Part shown: in pieces, positions 42,662 through 50,552 of the stretch
Numbering within the stretch: position 1 is the stretch's first letter
Layout: each line of letters starts with the position of its first letter
Origin: Paenibacillus sp. CF384
Lineage (GTDB): Bacteria > Bacillota > Bacilli > Paenibacillales > Paenibacillaceae
Assembly: GCF_900106745.1 (NCBI RefSeq)
Contig: NZ_FNNV01000001.1
Location: 124,001-188,000 of the forward strand
DNA length: 64,000 nt
Direction: 5' to 3'
Translations under genes and position numbers: made by a program
The notes under the pieces: model-generated
What the model was told of the DNA's origin: nothing
Seen by the model: only the letters and a program-made list of their open reading frames with translations
Database searches by the model: none

Positions 42662-43150
42662 ATGGGATTCCCAACACATATCGTATCTGCCGGCGGAATT
42701 GTAGAGGATGGCAGCGGAAATATTCTTTTGGTTAAAGCGCATGACGATGGCTGGGTTTTTCCCGGCGGCATTATTGAAGTCGGAGAGAATCTGATTAACG
42801 GCGTGATTCGTGAAATCAAAGAGGAAAGTGGCATTGATGCGACCGTAAGCCATTTGATTAACGTAGTATCGAATACAGGTTTGCATAAGTGGTATGACGG
42901 CGTGACGGATGTTCCTACGAAGATCATGTTTGATTTTGTGTGCAAAGCAGAGGGGGGAGAGTTAACGACCTCGGATGAAACAAGCGACTCTCGTTGGGTT
43001 CCAAAGGATGATGTCTTGGCGGTTCTGACGCTGCCATTCATTCGTGTTCGTTACGAAAGTTATTTGAATTTTAACGGCTCTGTGAATTATTTGGAGTACA
43101 CGACTCCGACAACGTCAGAATGTATCGTCAAGGTGCAGAGGCAAGTTTAA
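42662..43150 (+). CDS. Nudix hydrolase
   Basis: 162 residues. The Nudix box is complete: G-G-I-I-E-V-G-E-N-L-I-N-G-V-I-R-E-I-K-E-E-S-G-I, with the R-E-x-x-E-E metal site. The usual lead-in A-G-G-I-V-E-D and V-F-P-G-G is present. Nudix enzymes cleave nucleoside diphosphates linked to another moiety (ADP-ribose, dNTPs, capped RNA); this member cannot be assigned further. GGAGGAGG stands about seven bases before ATG 42662. A weak bidirectional hairpin downstream separates it from the convergent VOC gene. Confidence 0.9.
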   Translation: MGFPTHIVSAGGIVEDGSGNILLVKAHDDGWVFPGGIIEVGENLINGVIREIKEESGIDATVSHLINVVSNTGLHKWYDGVTDVPTKIMFDFVCKAEGGELTTSDETSDSRWVPKDDVLAVLTLPFIRVRYESYLNFNGSVNYLEYTTPTTSECIVKVQRQV

Positions 43151-43212
43151 TTGAACCACTGAACAATCTTGTTCAACGCGACGAATTGAAATAAATATCC
43201 TATCGATGCTAT

Positions 43213-43252
43213 AAATGCCGGAACCCTATGAAACATAAGGGTTTCGGCATTT
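43213..43252. terminator. Bidirectional hairpin between the Nudix and VOC genes
   Basis: Arms ATGCCGGAACCCT / AGGGTTTCGGCAT (one G-T pair) with only short T/A flanks, so termination strength is uncertain. Confidence 0.6.
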
Positions 43253-43271
43253 GGCGTATCAATCTGATAGC

Positions 43272-43688
43272 TTACCCCTGCGGGATCGCACTTTCATCCA
43301 TAAAGCCGATTTCCCATTGATGACCGTCTAGGTCCAGGAAACTTCTCTGATACATGAAGCCGAGGTCTTGTGTGTCATTTGCAATTTGGCCACCTGCATC
43401 AAGCGCGCTGTTAACTAACTTGTCCACTTTGTCGCGGCTCTCTACCATTAATGCAATCAGGACTTCGGTTGTTTTGGATGAGTCCGAAATCTCTTTCTTG
43501 GTGAAGGTCTTGAAATACGCTTCCACTAGCAGCATGGCGTAGATGTTCTCTCCGATGACCATGCAAGTTGCATTGTCGTCAGTGAAGTTTGGGTTGAACT
43601 CAAAACCTACTTCGGAGAAAAACGCCACAGCTTTCTTCAAGTCTTTTACCGGTAGATTAACAAACATACTTTTGGCTGTTTCTGCCAT
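43272..43688 (-). CDS. VOC superfamily protein (glyoxalase/dioxygenase-like)
   Basis: 138 residues with M-F-V-N-L-P-V-K-D-L-K-K-A-V-A-F-F at the start and F-L-D-L-D-G-H-Q-W-E-I-G-F-M-D at the end. The overall layout is the same as that of the VOC protein at 16471, so the two are paralogues. This type often appears as 'lactoylglutathione lyase-like' but is not shown to be one. The ATG at 43688 is chosen because AGGTGA lies before it on the minus strand; a GTG three codons earlier overlaps that site. Substrate unknown. Confidence 0.85.
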   Translation of the reverse strand: MAETAKSMFVNLPVKDLKKAVAFFSEVGFEFNPNFTDDNATCMVIGENIYAMLLVEAYFKTFTKKEISDSSKTTEVLIALMVESRDKVDKLVNSALDAGGQIANDTQDLGFMYQRSFLDLDGHQWEIGFMDESAIPQG

Positions 43689-43724
43689 CTCGATCACCTC
43701 AAGTATACAGTAGCACTATGCGTG

Positions 43725-44567
43725 CTAGAAAAGCAATATCGGCGTAAGCGCTACGTCGGTGCTTTGATTGCCGACAGGGAGCTTGGCGATTAAACTGTAG
43801 TTTGCAGCGGAATAGAGGAGAACGATCGAATTCATGGCATCGATGAAGATGAAGGTGGAAGCGTCAGCCGAAATCGCGATGTTGGTGAGTTCCGCACCGG
43901 GAAACAAGATTCTCTCCACCAGTGACGTCGTATCGCTATTGAGTGCGAGCAGACTGGAAACGCCGATCGTCGTTACGAATAAACGGTGTCCGTCCGGCGC
44001 TACGGCTAAGCTGATGGGAAAGCTTCCCGCCGGAAGCGCGATCGGGATAAGGAGCGTATTTGTTGTCGCATCGATGACCTCGATTTGGCCGGCGTTCATC
44101 GCGACATAAACCCGCGTACCGTCAATGCTTACAACAATATCGACAGGCGCAGCGCCGGCGACCGATATCTCGGTCACGATCGTATTGGTGGTCAAGTTCA
44201 GTACGGTGACGCTCTGAGTAATTAAATTCGTCACATAACCCAGCGTGCCGCTCGGGTTGAGGGCAATCTCGAAAGAACCGCTGCCGGGTAGTAACGGAAT
44301 GGTGCCCAGCATGGTATTACTTGCTTTTTCAATAATAGTCACACCGCTTGCCGCTCCGCCATTCACGACGTACACCAGCGACCCGTTCGGTGATATCGCA
44401 ATGCCGAACGGATCGCTTCCGGCAGTGAGCATGATGGTAGCTATTATCGTATTGCTGGCCGTGTCTATGACGAGAACCGAGTCGTTCACGCAAGTGAGGT
44501 AAGCAGTTGTTCCGTCCGGCGTAATTGCAATTCGTTCACAGTTGATCGGTGTCGGAATGGTGGGCTT
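43725..44567 (-). pseudogene. Fragment of a YVTN-type beta-propeller repeat gene, truncated at both ends
   Basis: The coding frame shows five or more 42-residue blades with I-A-I-S-P-N-G-S-L-V-Y-V-V-N and V-I-D-T-A-S-N-T-I-I-A-T-I, typical of YVTN/surface-layer beta-propellers. The first possible start (GTG at 44489) lies inside a blade. The frame continues upstream as E-R-I-A-I-T-P-D-G-T-T-A-Y-L-T-C up to a stop at 44568-44570 with no ATG. At the other end the last blade stops after T-D-V-A-L-T-P, where D-G would be expected, and ends I-L-L-F. No ribosome site is seen before the GTG. It is therefore read as a remnant of a longer secreted protein, unless a deletion product is still expressed. 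Confidence 0.65.
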
Positions 44568-44570
44568 TTA

Positions 44571-44871
44571 CGCGAGGTGATTGCAAATTGTGAATAGGAC
44601 CTGAATCATAAAGGGGCATAAGCATCCAACCTTTCTCTTCTTTAACGAAAGACAAATCTAGTAATACTATATGAGGGGAGGACAGGTTAGGTCCTAGATT
44701 GGTAACTATCTATGCAAGCATTATTGGTAAAGTCTTAGCACCTATTGCAGGGATGAATGGGGAGGCATAACTGTGTTCATGACCAGCTAAACTATTAGTC
44801 TATTCGTCCAAGCACTTTCACTTTCTATGAATAATTTAGGATAAAAATAGAAAGTGAGATGTGATCGAAGA
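44571..44871. other. Intergenic region upstream of the hypothetical gene at 44872
   Basis: No coding frame or repeat to either side is convincing. The only structure seen is a small hairpin (AGGAC / GTCCT around 44678-44695) and the long inverted repeat at 44818-44857. No clear sigma-A promoter was found. Confidence 0.5.
44818..44857 (+). promoter_or_regulatory. 11-bp inverted repeat just before the gene at 44872
   Basis: TCACTTTCTAT (44818-44828) and ATAGAAAGTGA (44847-44857) are perfect arms 18 bases apart, ending 14 bases before the ATG. It could be an operator over the promoter or an mRNA stem that hides the ribosome site. Confidence 0.6.
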
Positions 44872-45324
44872 ATGTCTACTCAATTCTTGGATTCTCGACT
44901 ATCGCTCAATAATACGTCCAGTTCTGGCACTGAACCTTTAACAGAAACCCCCACTTTATATGGTGATATTGGGCTTCAAACGGTTAACGCCATAGGAACC
45001 CCGAACGTAAATGATGTTCGTATTCAACTTTGGGGAATGGTAGGGGTATTTAGAAGCGAATCGAACGCAGTCGATATCTTTATAGAAAGAGGAGGTACTG
45101 GCGTATTCGGTACAGGAACGCTCATCTTCTCTTTAAATATTGAACTATCTGCAGGTCCAGGCCACAGAGATTTGACATTTGTTACCGGAGACTTCCCTCC
45201 GTTAGCTGATGTAGTAACGGGCCAGATTCGGTATTGCATGTATTTGGCCATTAATGAACCAACTGATGTCATTCTTTCAGGTCCCGTAACTTTTGTTGGC
45301 TCAGCTAGTGCCGGCACGTCTTAA
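44872..45324 (+). CDS. Hypothetical beta-rich protein
   Basis: 150 residues, not recognised. It has no signal peptide and no membrane helix, and one Cys. Composition is rich in Thr, Ser, Gly and beta-branched residues, with alternating hydrophobic strands (V-R-I-Q-L-W-G-M-V-G-V-F, T-L-I-F-S-L-N-I-E-L, V-I-L-S-G-P-V-T-F-V-G), as in small jelly-roll proteins. Spore-surface proteins of Bacilli can look like this, but nothing specific supports it. The ribosome site is weak (GATCGAAG). A terminator follows 27 bases after the stop, so it is a single-gene unit behind a conspicuous inverted repeat. Base composition is like its neighbours. Confidence 0.65.
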   Translation: MSTQFLDSRLSLNNTSSSGTEPLTETPTLYGDIGLQTVNAIGTPNVNDVRIQLWGMVGVFRSESNAVDIFIERGGTGVFGTGTLIFSLNIELSAGPGHRDLTFVTGDFPPLADVVTGQIRYCMYLAINEPTDVILSGPVTFVGSASAGTS

Positions 45325-45350
45325 ACGAAAGAACAAGATAACTCTCATCT

Positions 45351-45383
45351 TAAGCAGTTTGCCGTTGGCAGCTGCTTTTTTCA
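45351..45383 (+). terminator. Rho-independent terminator
   Basis: Arms AAGCAG / CTGCTT and TGCC / GGCA form an interrupted stem, followed by six T. Confidence 0.8.
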
Positions 45384-45539
45384 TGCACCTATCGCAACAA
45401 AATATTGAATACCTATGTACAATTTGTGGGATAATTAGCTAAAAATGCTCTTCTCGATTCAATTTTAGTAGGTATGGTTAAAGTGTGTTCATTACGATCG
45501 AATTCGCCCAGTATTTAGAAATGTCTGAGGAGGTGTCTT

Positions 45540-46370
45540 ATGTTGAAGAATTATCGGCTAACCAAGGCAGTCAAGCACGGTCTGAGTCACTTCGATCCGA
45601 ATGATACAGGCGGCTTCGGAAGCAAAGATGAGATTCAAGATGAGTTCGAGCAGATGGAGCGGAAGCTTCGCGATCTGCAGGACAAGCTGTTTGCTTCGAA
45701 GACGAATGGCGTACTTGTCTTGTTCCAAGGAATGGATTGCAGCGGGAAGGACGGCGTCATCAAGAAGGTACTGTCCAACTTGAATCCTCAGGGTTTTCGT
45801 GCGGAGGGTTTTAAGAAACCGACTATGGAAGAGTCTGCGCATGACTTCTTATGGAGAACGCATAAGGTTGTCCCTGCCAAGGGCTATATGACCGCATTTA
45901 ATCGCTCATATTACGAGGATGTGCTCATTACCCGGGTGCACGGCATGATAGAAGACAAGGAAGCAGAAACACGGATGAAGCATATCCGGCATTTTGAGAA
46001 GCTTCTGACGAACAATGGCGTTCTGCTGATCAAAATTTTCCTACATATTTCACCTGAATTTCAGCTCGAGAAAATCCGCGAACGGCTCAGCAACCCGGAG
46101 AAACTATGGAAATTCGATCCAAGCGATCTCAAAGAGCGGCAATACTGGGATTCTTACATTAACGCATACGAAGATGCCTTCCGAAATACGGCAACCAATC
46201 AGGCGCCGTGGCATATCGTCCCAGCCAATCAACGATGGTTCCGCGACTACTTGGTGCTCCGGACGATTATAAGTTCCTTGGAGAAGCTGGACCTCTCTTA
46301 TCCAGAACCGGACATTGAGACGCAAAAGCTTCTGGAGCAGCTTCAATCGAGCGACCCACTGTCCCAATAG
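45540..46370 (+). CDS. ppk2: Polyphosphate kinase 2 family protein (polyphosphate:nucleotide phosphotransferase)
   Basis: 276 residues, the length of single-domain PPK2 enzymes. Walker A is Gly64-Met-Asp-Cys-Ser-Gly-Lys70-Asp (family pattern G-x-D-A/C-A/S-G-K). The lid and Walker B region reads F-L-W-R-T-H-K-V-V-P-A-K-G, then F-N-R-S-Y-Y-E-D-V-L-I-T-R-V-H, both highly typical. W-K-F-D-P-S-D-L-K-E-R and W-H-I-V-P-A-N-Q-R-W-F near the end also match. It uses polyphosphate to phosphorylate nucleoside mono- or diphosphates; class I (NDP), II (AMP) or III cannot be settled by eye. GAGGAGGTG precedes the ATG by about five bases. It is convergent with a serine hydrolase gene only 12 bases away. Confidence 0.93.
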   Translation: MLKNYRLTKAVKHGLSHFDPNDTGGFGSKDEIQDEFEQMERKLRDLQDKLFASKTNGVLVLFQGMDCSGKDGVIKKVLSNLNPQGFRAEGFKKPTMEESAHDFLWRTHKVVPAKGYMTAFNRSYYEDVLITRVHGMIEDKEAETRMKHIRHFEKLLTNNGVLLIKIFLHISPEFQLEKIRERLSNPEKLWKFDPSDLKERQYWDSYINAYEDAFRNTATNQAPWHIVPANQRWFRDYLVLRTIISSLEKLDLSYPEPDIETQKLLEQLQSSDPLSQ

Positions 46371-46382
46371 GTGGAGCAACCC

Positions 46383-47441
46383 CTATGTATCCGTCGCTGA
46401 CAGTGTATTTATGATCCGAAGCATCAGCTTGTAAGACAAGCTCGGCGGGGATATTTGGTTGACTGTACCGCACAGGTATAGATCATGCTTAGGCGAATAA
46501 TAGGCGAAGGCTCCGGATAATCCGGAATGTCCGATCAACTCCGGGAGCGGCTTGAATGGTGAGAATAGGCGCGGGAGCTTAAATTTAGCGATCCCTTTGC
46601 CGTACTGCAGCGGAAAAAAGATTTTATTCCAAACATATAGCTCGCTTAAATAATTCTTCGGGAAAATGGTTCCTTCCATAAAAGCCCGTAGAAACCGCAT
46701 TAACTCTTCAGCAGTTGAAACGATACCCCCATCAGGCCCGAAGGAAGCCATAGCAAGCGGAATATGAAGGGGAGAGTCCTTATAGTAAAGAGGGCTAGGC
46801 GTGTGATCGTGAATATTCGTATACAGGTAGGTGTCGGACAAAGACAATGGCTCATAAATATACTGCTTGAACACCTCATTTAAAGGTTGATTCGTTACCG
46901 TCTCGATAATTTGTCCAAGCAGCTGGTAGTTGGTATCCGAATATAAAGCTTTCCCCTTCGTTCCAGGGGCAAAGTGCGGCTTCATTTGTTTAACTTCTTC
47001 AATCACGTTCAATAGCGACCATGCCTGATCATGACCGGACATAATCTCATCTGCTAGACTCTTGCCGCTCTTGCGCTTGTGCTGGAAGTAATCCGGTAAT
47101 CCCGACGTGTGCGCCATTAATTGCTCGATCGTAATATCGCACGAATATTCAGTACCTTGGTAATGATGGAGACCAGCGAGTAAACGTTTATCCAGATAGA
47201 GGGCGATTGGATCGGTCCATTTGATTTGGTTCCGCGCTAGTAGATTCAATAAGGCGGCGGTCACGTAAAGTTTCGTTGCGCTAGCGATAAAGAATCGGCT
47301 GTCCGCGTCCATATTCCCGGCCGCTCCGCCCCAAGTCAGTTGTCTGTCTCCTGATTCCACATGCACAACAGCACCAAAAATCTGTTTGTTATCAACTGCT
47401 GAGTGAATGAGACGATCAAGATTTTGTATGCGTAGTTGCAT
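46383..47441 (-). CDS. Serine hydrolase of the beta-lactamase/PBP4-like family
   Basis: 352 residues, no signal peptide. The S-x-x-K motif is in F-F-I-A-S-A-T-K-L-Y-V. Tyr-x-Asn is in Y-S-D-T-N-Y-Q-L-L-G, and H-S-G-L-S-G-A-F provides the H-x-G box in place of K-T-G. This order fits class C-like esterases/D-alanyl hydrolases (AmpC/AmpH relatives) and not a resistance enzyme in particular. It ends 12 bases from the convergent PPK2 stop with no clear terminator between, and it is divergent from the AlaX gene with a 69-base gap. Another protein of the same superfamily is at 9156, but the two are not closely alike. Confidence 0.85.
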   Translation of the reverse strand: MQLRIQNLDRLIHSAVDNKQIFGAVVHVESGDRQLTWGGAAGNMDADSRFFIASATKLYVTAALLNLLARNQIKWTDPIALYLDKRLLAGLHHYQGTEYSCDITIEQLMAHTSGLPDYFQHKRKSGKSLADEIMSGHDQAWSLLNVIEEVKQMKPHFAPGTKGKALYSDTNYQLLGQIIETVTNQPLNEVFKQYIYEPLSLSDTYLYTNIHDHTPSPLYYKDSPLHIPLAMASFGPDGGIVSTAEELMRFLRAFMEGTIFPKNYLSELYVWNKIFFPLQYGKGIAKFKLPRLFSPFKPLPELIGHSGLSGAFAYYSPKHDLYLCGTVNQISPPSLSYKLMLRIINTLSATDT

Positions 47442-47510
47442 GATAAATCCCCTCTCATCATCTTTCTCTAACTATGTATGGTTGATATCTATTAAGAAAG
47501 GGATTTAAAG

Positions 47511-48680
47511 ATGACAATTAGGATGTATTATCATTCTTCCTATGTAACCGAATGGGAGACCAAGATTACGAATTCGCTCAAGAGAGATGATGGTTGGTAC
47601 GTTCAGTTGGAGCAAAGCGCCTTTTATCCTCATGGAGGAGGGCAGCCTTGCGATACGGGAACGATTAACGGCATTCCTGTATTGGATGTTATTAGCGAGG
47701 AAGATGAAGTGCTTCATAAAGTTGAGCGATTGCCGGAGGGAATAGCGGCGTCATGCAAGATCGACTGGGAGCGAAGATTTGATCATATGCAGCAGCATAG
47801 CGGACAGCATCTACTGTCGGCGGTTTGTCTACGATTATTCGATGCTTTGACGTTAAGTTTTCACCTGGGCATGGAATCCGCGACGATTGACGTGGATAAA
47901 CCTGAGCTAACCTTGGAGCAGCTATCCCATCTGGAGCGGGAAGTGAACAAGACCATCTACGATAATCACCCTATATCTAGTTATATGGTTTCCGAGGAGG
48001 AGGCGAGCCGTTTACCGCTGGCAAAGCCGCCGAAAGTATCGGGGAACGTGCGTATCGTAGAAATTGAGAGCGTGGAATATAACGCGTGCGGCGGGACGCA
48101 TGTATCGTCTACAGGTGGAATCGGGATGATCAAGCTGCTGAGAACGGAGAAGATGAAGGGAAATACCCGAATTTCATTCAAATGCGGGAGCCGCGCCTTG
48201 ATGGAATTTAACGATTGCATGGGGATATTAGGGACGCTATCATCTAAATTCAATACGGGAAAAGAGGATATTGTCGCTCGCATTGAGAAGTGGGAACAGG
48301 AGCAAAAACAGCTTCAAACGGAATTAGCCGCTCTCAAGGAGCAGAATGATTCATTTATCGCCCGCGATCTCTTGGATCGGCCAGGCGATGGCTTGATCGC
48401 TCATCAGTTTGAGAATAAGCCGGTGAAAGATTTGCAAAGCCTGGCAATAAAGCTCACGACACTAACCAACGATCCTGTGCTGCTTGCCGATCTTGCGGAT
48501 AGCAAATTGGTGCTGGCGCACAGCGGGCCATACGAACGTTCTTGCGGCGCGTTTTTCAAAGAACATCTAGGATCATACGGTGGCAAAGGCGGAGGCAGCA
48601 GCACCTTGGCTCAGGCAGGTTTCGGGTCTCTGAACGAAGCTTTGGCATTCTATGAATTCGTAAAAACAAATTTCCGATAA
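47511..48680 (+). CDS. Alanyl-tRNA editing protein, AlaX-L type with DHHA1 domain
   Basis: 389 residues. Editing-site zinc ligands are visible: His96-x-x-x-His100 in Q-Q-H-S-G-Q-H-L-L-S and Cys193-x-x-x-His197 in A-C-G-G-T-H-V. Residues 15-60 are the beta-barrel (L-E-Q-S-A-F-Y-P-H-G-G-G-Q-P-C-D-T-G) found in AlaRS editing domains. A coiled coil follows at about 250-280 and a C-terminal DHHA1-like domain ends the protein (G-S-Y-G-G-K-G-G-G-S-S). This is the long AlaX form, which hydrolyses Ser or Gly wrongly attached to tRNA(Ala) in trans. GAAAGGGA stands before the ATG. It is a single gene. Confidence 0.92.
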   Translation: MTIRMYYHSSYVTEWETKITNSLKRDDGWYVQLEQSAFYPHGGGQPCDTGTINGIPVLDVISEEDEVLHKVERLPEGIAASCKIDWERRFDHMQQHSGQHLLSAVCLRLFDALTLSFHLGMESATIDVDKPELTLEQLSHLEREVNKTIYDNHPISSYMVSEEEASRLPLAKPPKVSGNVRIVEIESVEYNACGGTHVSSTGGIGMIKLLRTEKMKGNTRISFKCGSRALMEFNDCMGILGTLSSKFNTGKEDIVARIEKWEQEQKQLQTELAALKEQNDSFIARDLLDRPGDGLIAHQFENKPVKDLQSLAIKLTTLTNDPVLLADLADSKLVLAHSGPYERSCGAFFKEHLGSYGGKGGGSSTLAQAGFGSLNEALAFYEFVKTNFR

Positions 48681-48695
48681 TGAATTGAAAGGACT

Positions 48696-48726
48696 TGACC
48701 CTTACGTAACGGAATGTTTTATAGTG
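48696..48726 (+). promoter_or_regulatory. MerR-type promoter with 19-base spacer and dyad
   Basis: TTGACC (48696-48701) and TATAGT (48721-48726) are 19 bases apart, with a dyad around TTACGTAA (48703-48710) in the spacer. Long-spacer promoters with CCTTACGT-type half-sites are the hallmark of MerR-family activation. No merR gene is adjacent. Confidence 0.6.
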
Positions 48727-48772
48727 AACCATACATCGATCCACTTTATTCCCAATCGGAGGAGAAGCAAAC

Positions 48773-49342
48773 ATGAGAAAACTCGTATTGTTTATGCATG
48801 TGTCGTTAGATGGGTATGCGACGGATTCGAACGGAGGACTAGGTTGGATTCCTTATAATGAGGAGTTAGAGAAATACGCGGAGGAAGTCGTAGCCGAAGT
48901 CGGCTCTCCCGTATACGGAAGCACGACTTATCGTCTGATGGAGAGCTACTGGCCTTCTTTGCTGGACGATCCGGATGCGTCGAAGCACGATGTGGAGCAT
49001 GCCCGGTGGCTGCAGGATGTGAAGAAGATCGTCATTTCCGGTTCGATGGAACATGCCGAATGGAACAATACGATGCTGATCAAGGATAATATCGCGGAGG
49101 AAATCAAGGCGCTCAAGGAGCAGCCCGGCAAAAATCTCGTGATCTTCGGCAGTCCGGGTGCGGCGAAGACGTTACTTGAGCTCGGACTGATCGACGAATT
49201 CCTGTTGACGATTTGTCCGGTTATCTTGGGCGGCGGAAAATCGGTGTTCCACGGTGAAGGTGAGAAAATCAAGCTCAAGCTGCTGTCCAGCCGAACGTTC
49301 AATTCAGGCATTATCGCAGCCCGCTATGAGGTTGAGAAATAG
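48773..49342 (+). CDS. Dihydrofolate reductase-like (RibD C-terminal domain) protein
   Basis: 189 residues. M-H-V-S-L-D-G-Y-A at the start matches the S-L-D-G-x-x-A of the family. G-S-T-T-Y-R-L-M marks the next helix, and L-V-I-F-G-S-P-G-A-A is the NADPH loop. D-E-F-L-L-T-I-C-P-V-I-L-G-G-G-K matches the conserved E-x-x-L-x-x-x-P-V-x-L-G-x-G. Stand-alone proteins of this kind are reductases of unknown substrate, often called YwjB/YyaP-like, and usually do not replace folA. GGAGGAG lies nine bases before the ATG. Its promoter has the look of a MerR-controlled one, so expression is probably induced by a drug-like or redox-active compound. Confidence 0.9.
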   Translation: MRKLVLFMHVSLDGYATDSNGGLGWIPYNEELEKYAEEVVAEVGSPVYGSTTYRLMESYWPSLLDDPDASKHDVEHARWLQDVKKIVISGSMEHAEWNNTMLIKDNIAEEIKALKEQPGKNLVIFGSPGAAKTLLELGLIDEFLLTICPVILGGGKSVFHGEGEKIKLKLLSSRTFNSGIIAARYEVEK

Positions 49343-49388
49343 ACTTCCCGTACAAGAGTTCCACGAGCGGGTACGATATAACAAAACT

Positions 49389-49428
49389 AGGCAGCCCCTG
49401 CAAGGATATACGCAGGAGCTGCCTTTTT
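49389..49428 (+). terminator. Rho-independent terminator
   Basis: Arms AGGCAGC / GCTGCCT extended by CCTGC / GCAGG, then five T, 47 bases after the reductase stop. Confidence 0.88.
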
Positions 49429-49537
49429 CTTATGAGGATAGGCGGACACACATTGAATAAATGCACATAGAATAATGAAATCAAATTAGTGAATTCGCTA
49501 ATAGAAATGACGTCATTTGAAATGGAGTGGCATCATC

Positions 49538-49771
49538 ATGTACGACTCGTTAAGAAGCGTCAAAATCATTTCAATCATTCTTATCGCTCTTGGTATCGTC
49601 TTTTTTCTGTTAGAATTTGCAGCTGCAGGAAGCATATCTATATTGGGTCTAGTTTTGTTCATGATTGGATTCGGGCTGAATTCTTTAATGCGCGCGGTAA
49701 GATACGAGCTCGAGAAACTTCGGCTCGAGAACGCCGAATTGAGACGACAAATACAGGAAAAATGGAAATGA
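49538..49771 (+). CDS. Small membrane protein with C-terminal coiled coil
   Basis: 77 residues. Two hydrophobic helices lie at about 8-26 and 32-50, separated by A-A-A-G-S. A charged helix then runs to the end with heptad spacing (E-L-E-K-L-R-L-E-N-A-E-L-R-R-Q-I). ATG at 49538 has GGAGTGG seven bases before it; an earlier in-frame ATG at 49517 lies inside that site's leader. Not recognised as a named family. The cytosolic coiled coil suggests self-association or binding to a larger partner. It stands between a terminator and a convergent gene, so it is expressed alone. Confidence 0.65.
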   Translation: MYDSLRSVKIISIILIALGIVFFLLEFAAAGSISILGLVLFMIGFGLNSLMRAVRYELEKLRLENAELRRQIQEKWK

Positions 49772-49788
49772 ACATGTGTCGATAGAAA

Positions 49789-50535
49789 TCATGTAAGCGT
49801 CAATGTTTCCTTGGCCTCTAACCATTTCACTTTAACTTGGTTTTCTTCTGCGCTTTGGTTCACGCGACTGATAATGTCCGCAGTAGGCGTATAGTACGGC
49901 GGATTATTAACAAGCTCATAATGAATCGGAACAAGATAATTGACTTCCAGAGCCATTGCGGCTGAAACGGACTGTTCAGGCGTCATGACGATTGGTTGTT
50001 TACTTGCAGGCATAATGAATGGAAGTTGCACAACAGGACCATTGACCGGCAAAAAGGCGGCATCGAAGGGACCGTGATCCTGTTTCATTTTCCACCAATA
50101 ACCATGCCATAACGTATCGCCGCAATGGATGACGGTTTTGCCGCCGGCTTTGACGATCCAAGCGACTTGCGGGTCTCCAAGTCCATCAACGGAGAACGTA
50201 GGAACGATGGAGAAAGCTCCAACTGTAACAACATCCTTTAAAGTAACACCAACGACCGACGTAAGTCCATAACCCGCAACGTATTCAACGACTTCAATCG
50301 GAACATATATCGGAATACTCTCCCCGTAAAATTGCTTTATGGCCTCGGGGTCGAAATGGTCGGGATGAACGTGGGTAAGGAAGACGGCATCGGGTTTGCC
50401 GAACTCATCCAACGGAATAAGCTTGCCTGCAGGTGTGCCGAGATCGGCAGGGAAATTATAGAACGGATCAATGACGATGCTTGTATGATTATGTTCGAGT
50501 TTAATGCCGGCCCATGGGAGCTTTACGATTTTCAT
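49789..50535 (-). CDS. Metallo-beta-lactamase-fold hydrolase (UlaG-like)
   Basis: 248 residues. The metal motif is V-F-L-T-H-V-H-P-D-H-F-D (H-x-H-x-D-H). Later ligands are in V-I-H-C-G-D-T-L-W-H-G and L-V-P-I-H-Y-E-L. The order and the D-x-F-Y-N-F-P phrase fit the UlaG/UPF0173-type branch, whose known members open lactones or cleave phosphodiesters. No signal peptide is seen. On the minus strand it follows the DsbA-like gene by 17 bases, with AGAGAGGTG at the stop of that gene, so the two form an operon that diverges from the Rrf2 regulator. Confidence 0.9.
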   Translation of the reverse strand: MKIVKLPWAGIKLEHNHTSIVIDPFYNFPADLGTPAGKLIPLDEFGKPDAVFLTHVHPDHFDPEAIKQFYGESIPIYVPIEVVEYVAGYGLTSVVGVTLKDVVTVGAFSIVPTFSVDGLGDPQVAWIVKAGGKTVIHCGDTLWHGYWWKMKQDHGPFDAAFLPVNGPVVQLPFIMPASKQPIVMTPEQSVSAAMALEVNYLVPIHYELVNNPPYYTPTADIISRVNQSAEENQVKVKWLEAKETLTLT

Positions 50536-50552
50536 TTTGGATAAACACCTCT

